Part shown: one piece after another, positions 63,467 through 64,000 of the stretch
Layout of the letters: each line of letters begins with the position of its first letter
Numbering within the stretch: the first letter of the stretch is position 1
Assembly (NCBI GenBank): GCA_020161935.1
Contig: JAIUNI010000001.1
Coordinates: forward strand, 930,001-994,000
Direction of reading: 5' to 3'
Length of the DNA: 64,000 nucleotides
DNA from: Chloroflexota bacterium
GTDB taxonomy: Bacteria > Chloroflexota > Anaerolineae > Aggregatilineales > Phototrophicaceae
Position numbers and translations under genes: made by a program
Notes under the pieces: model-generated
What the model was told of the DNA's origin: nothing
Databases searched by the model: none
Seen by the model: the letters and a program-made list of their open reading frames with translations, nothing else

Positions 63467-64000
63467 ATGAAATACACTGCTGAAAATATGCTCATCCGGT
63501 CAAAAGATCAGGGACAAACTGGCATCATCGCTGAGGTTTCCGCCGAACAGGCTGGCTGGGACTGGCTGAATATGGCCGTTCGCCGGATGAACACAGGCGA
63601 AAAGTGGCAGTCCAATACGGGTGACAACGAATATGTGCATGTCATTTTCGGCGGCAAGTGCCATGTTCGTTCCAGCGCAGGTGACTTTTTAGACATCGGC
63701 AAACGGGCGAATGTCTTTGCTGGCAAGCCATACGCCCTCTATCTCTCGCGCAACACCACATTTGAAATCGAAGCCCTGACGGATGGATTTGAGGTCGCAA
63801 GCTGCTGGGTCAAAACCGAAGAAGACCATCCAGCGCAGCTCGTTACCCCCGAAACGAGCGCGGTTGAGTTACGCGGCGGGAATAACGCCTCGCGCCAAAT
63901 CAACAGTATCTTACCGCCGGGTTTTGACTGCCAGCGCCTAGTCGTGGTCGAGGTCTATACCCCCGGTGGCAATTGGTCAAGCTACCCCCCCCATAAGCAC
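63467..64000 (+). CDS. iolB: 5-deoxy-glucuronate isomerase, 5' part (runs off the window)
   Basis: From the ATG at 63467 the frame is open for 178 codons to the window end. The translation shows a bicupin of the KduI/IolB type and reaches the IolB hallmark VEVYTPGGNWSSYPPHKH, whose His residues bind the metal. Earlier NTGDNEYVHVIFGGKCHV and ELRGGNNASRQIN are also family-like. IolB isomerises 5-deoxy-glucuronate in the myo-inositol pathway. Full-length proteins have about 270 residues, so roughly a third is missing. Other iol genes are expected beyond the edge. Confidence 0.9.
   Translation, partial: MKYTAENMLIRSKDQGQTGIIAEVSAEQAGWDWLNMAVRRMNTGEKWQSNTGDNEYVHVIFGGKCHVRSSAGDFLDIGKRANVFAGKPYALYLSRNTTFEIEALTDGFEVASCWVKTEEDHPAQLVTPETSAVELRGGNNASRQINSILPPGFDCQRLVVVEVYTPGGNWSSYPPHKH

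Overview
The window looks like a chromosomal segment of a Chloroflexota bacterium (probably Anaerolineae-like). This is inferred from gene content, not from a marker gene. The evidence is exported proteins with long Thr/Pro linkers ahead of LysM or SH3 domains, a protein kinase-STAND-WD40 giant, a very large 7TM-GAF-coiled-coil kinase-like protein, a coproporphyrin-type heme operon, and substrate-binding proteins without lipoboxes. Base composition is close to balanced, except for one mosaic region at 23.05-28.7 kb.

Layout. 0-12.2 kb: the 3' end of a NuoI-like ferredoxin subunit, an Mrp/ApbC ATPase, a small membrane protein, a STAS/anti-sigma pair, a class A beta-lactamase-fold hydrolase with a Nudix protein, a giant histidine-kinase-like protein whose phosphoacceptor His is Gln, a LysM protein, an IolG-like dehydrogenase and a WYL regulator. 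12.3-12.77 kb: a dead AlkZ/YcaQ-like gene with three in-frame stops. 12.77-22.9 kb (minus): an operon of nine genes, hemQ(Rieske fusion)-hemH-hemA-hemC-hemD-hemB-hemE-hemY-hemL, covering every step from glutamyl-tRNA to heme b by the coproporphyrin route. A pair of direct repeats lies upstream of its first gene.

23.05-28.7 kb: a decayed prophage or phage-tail remnant ending at a tRNA-Asp gene. It holds two tail-tube-like genes (one 5'-truncated), a MITE-like repeat, a LysM protein with an AT-rich polymorphic-toxin-like C-terminus followed by a likely immunity gene, a small membrane/coiled-coil protein, a frameshifted baseplate-like gene, and the frameshifted C-terminus of a serine recombinase. 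The toxin/immunity pair is the most interesting novel candidate.

28.7-39.4 kb: a catabolic island with an Opp/Dpp-type ABC importer (minus) divergent from an M24 peptidase, RidA, a flavin-dependent oxidoreductase, a LacD-like aldolase and a SIS-domain sugar isomerase/deaminase-like protein. 39.4-44.9 kb: a zinc-ribbon/FHA protein and a kinase-STAND-14xWD40 protein. 45.3-51.6 kb: an SH3/FecR-like exported protein, a heterodimeric ABC exporter and another Gfo/Idh/MocA oxidoreductase.

52-63.3 kb: an amino-sugar oligosaccharide island. It has a cytoplasmic GH20 hexosaminidase and a minus-strand operon lacI-GH4-chbG/ydjC-BadF-type kinase-DegT aminotransferase, divergent from a three-gene sugar ABC importer. 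The divergent region carries two identical LacI-type operator blocks, one at the predicted start point of each promoter. The inferred flow is import, deacetylation, cytoplasmic cleavage, then phosphorylation. The window ends inside iolB (5-deoxy-glucuronate isomerase), which has its own promoter.

All calls come from reading motifs and gene order. No database search was run, and family names given for divergent proteins are recollection-based.
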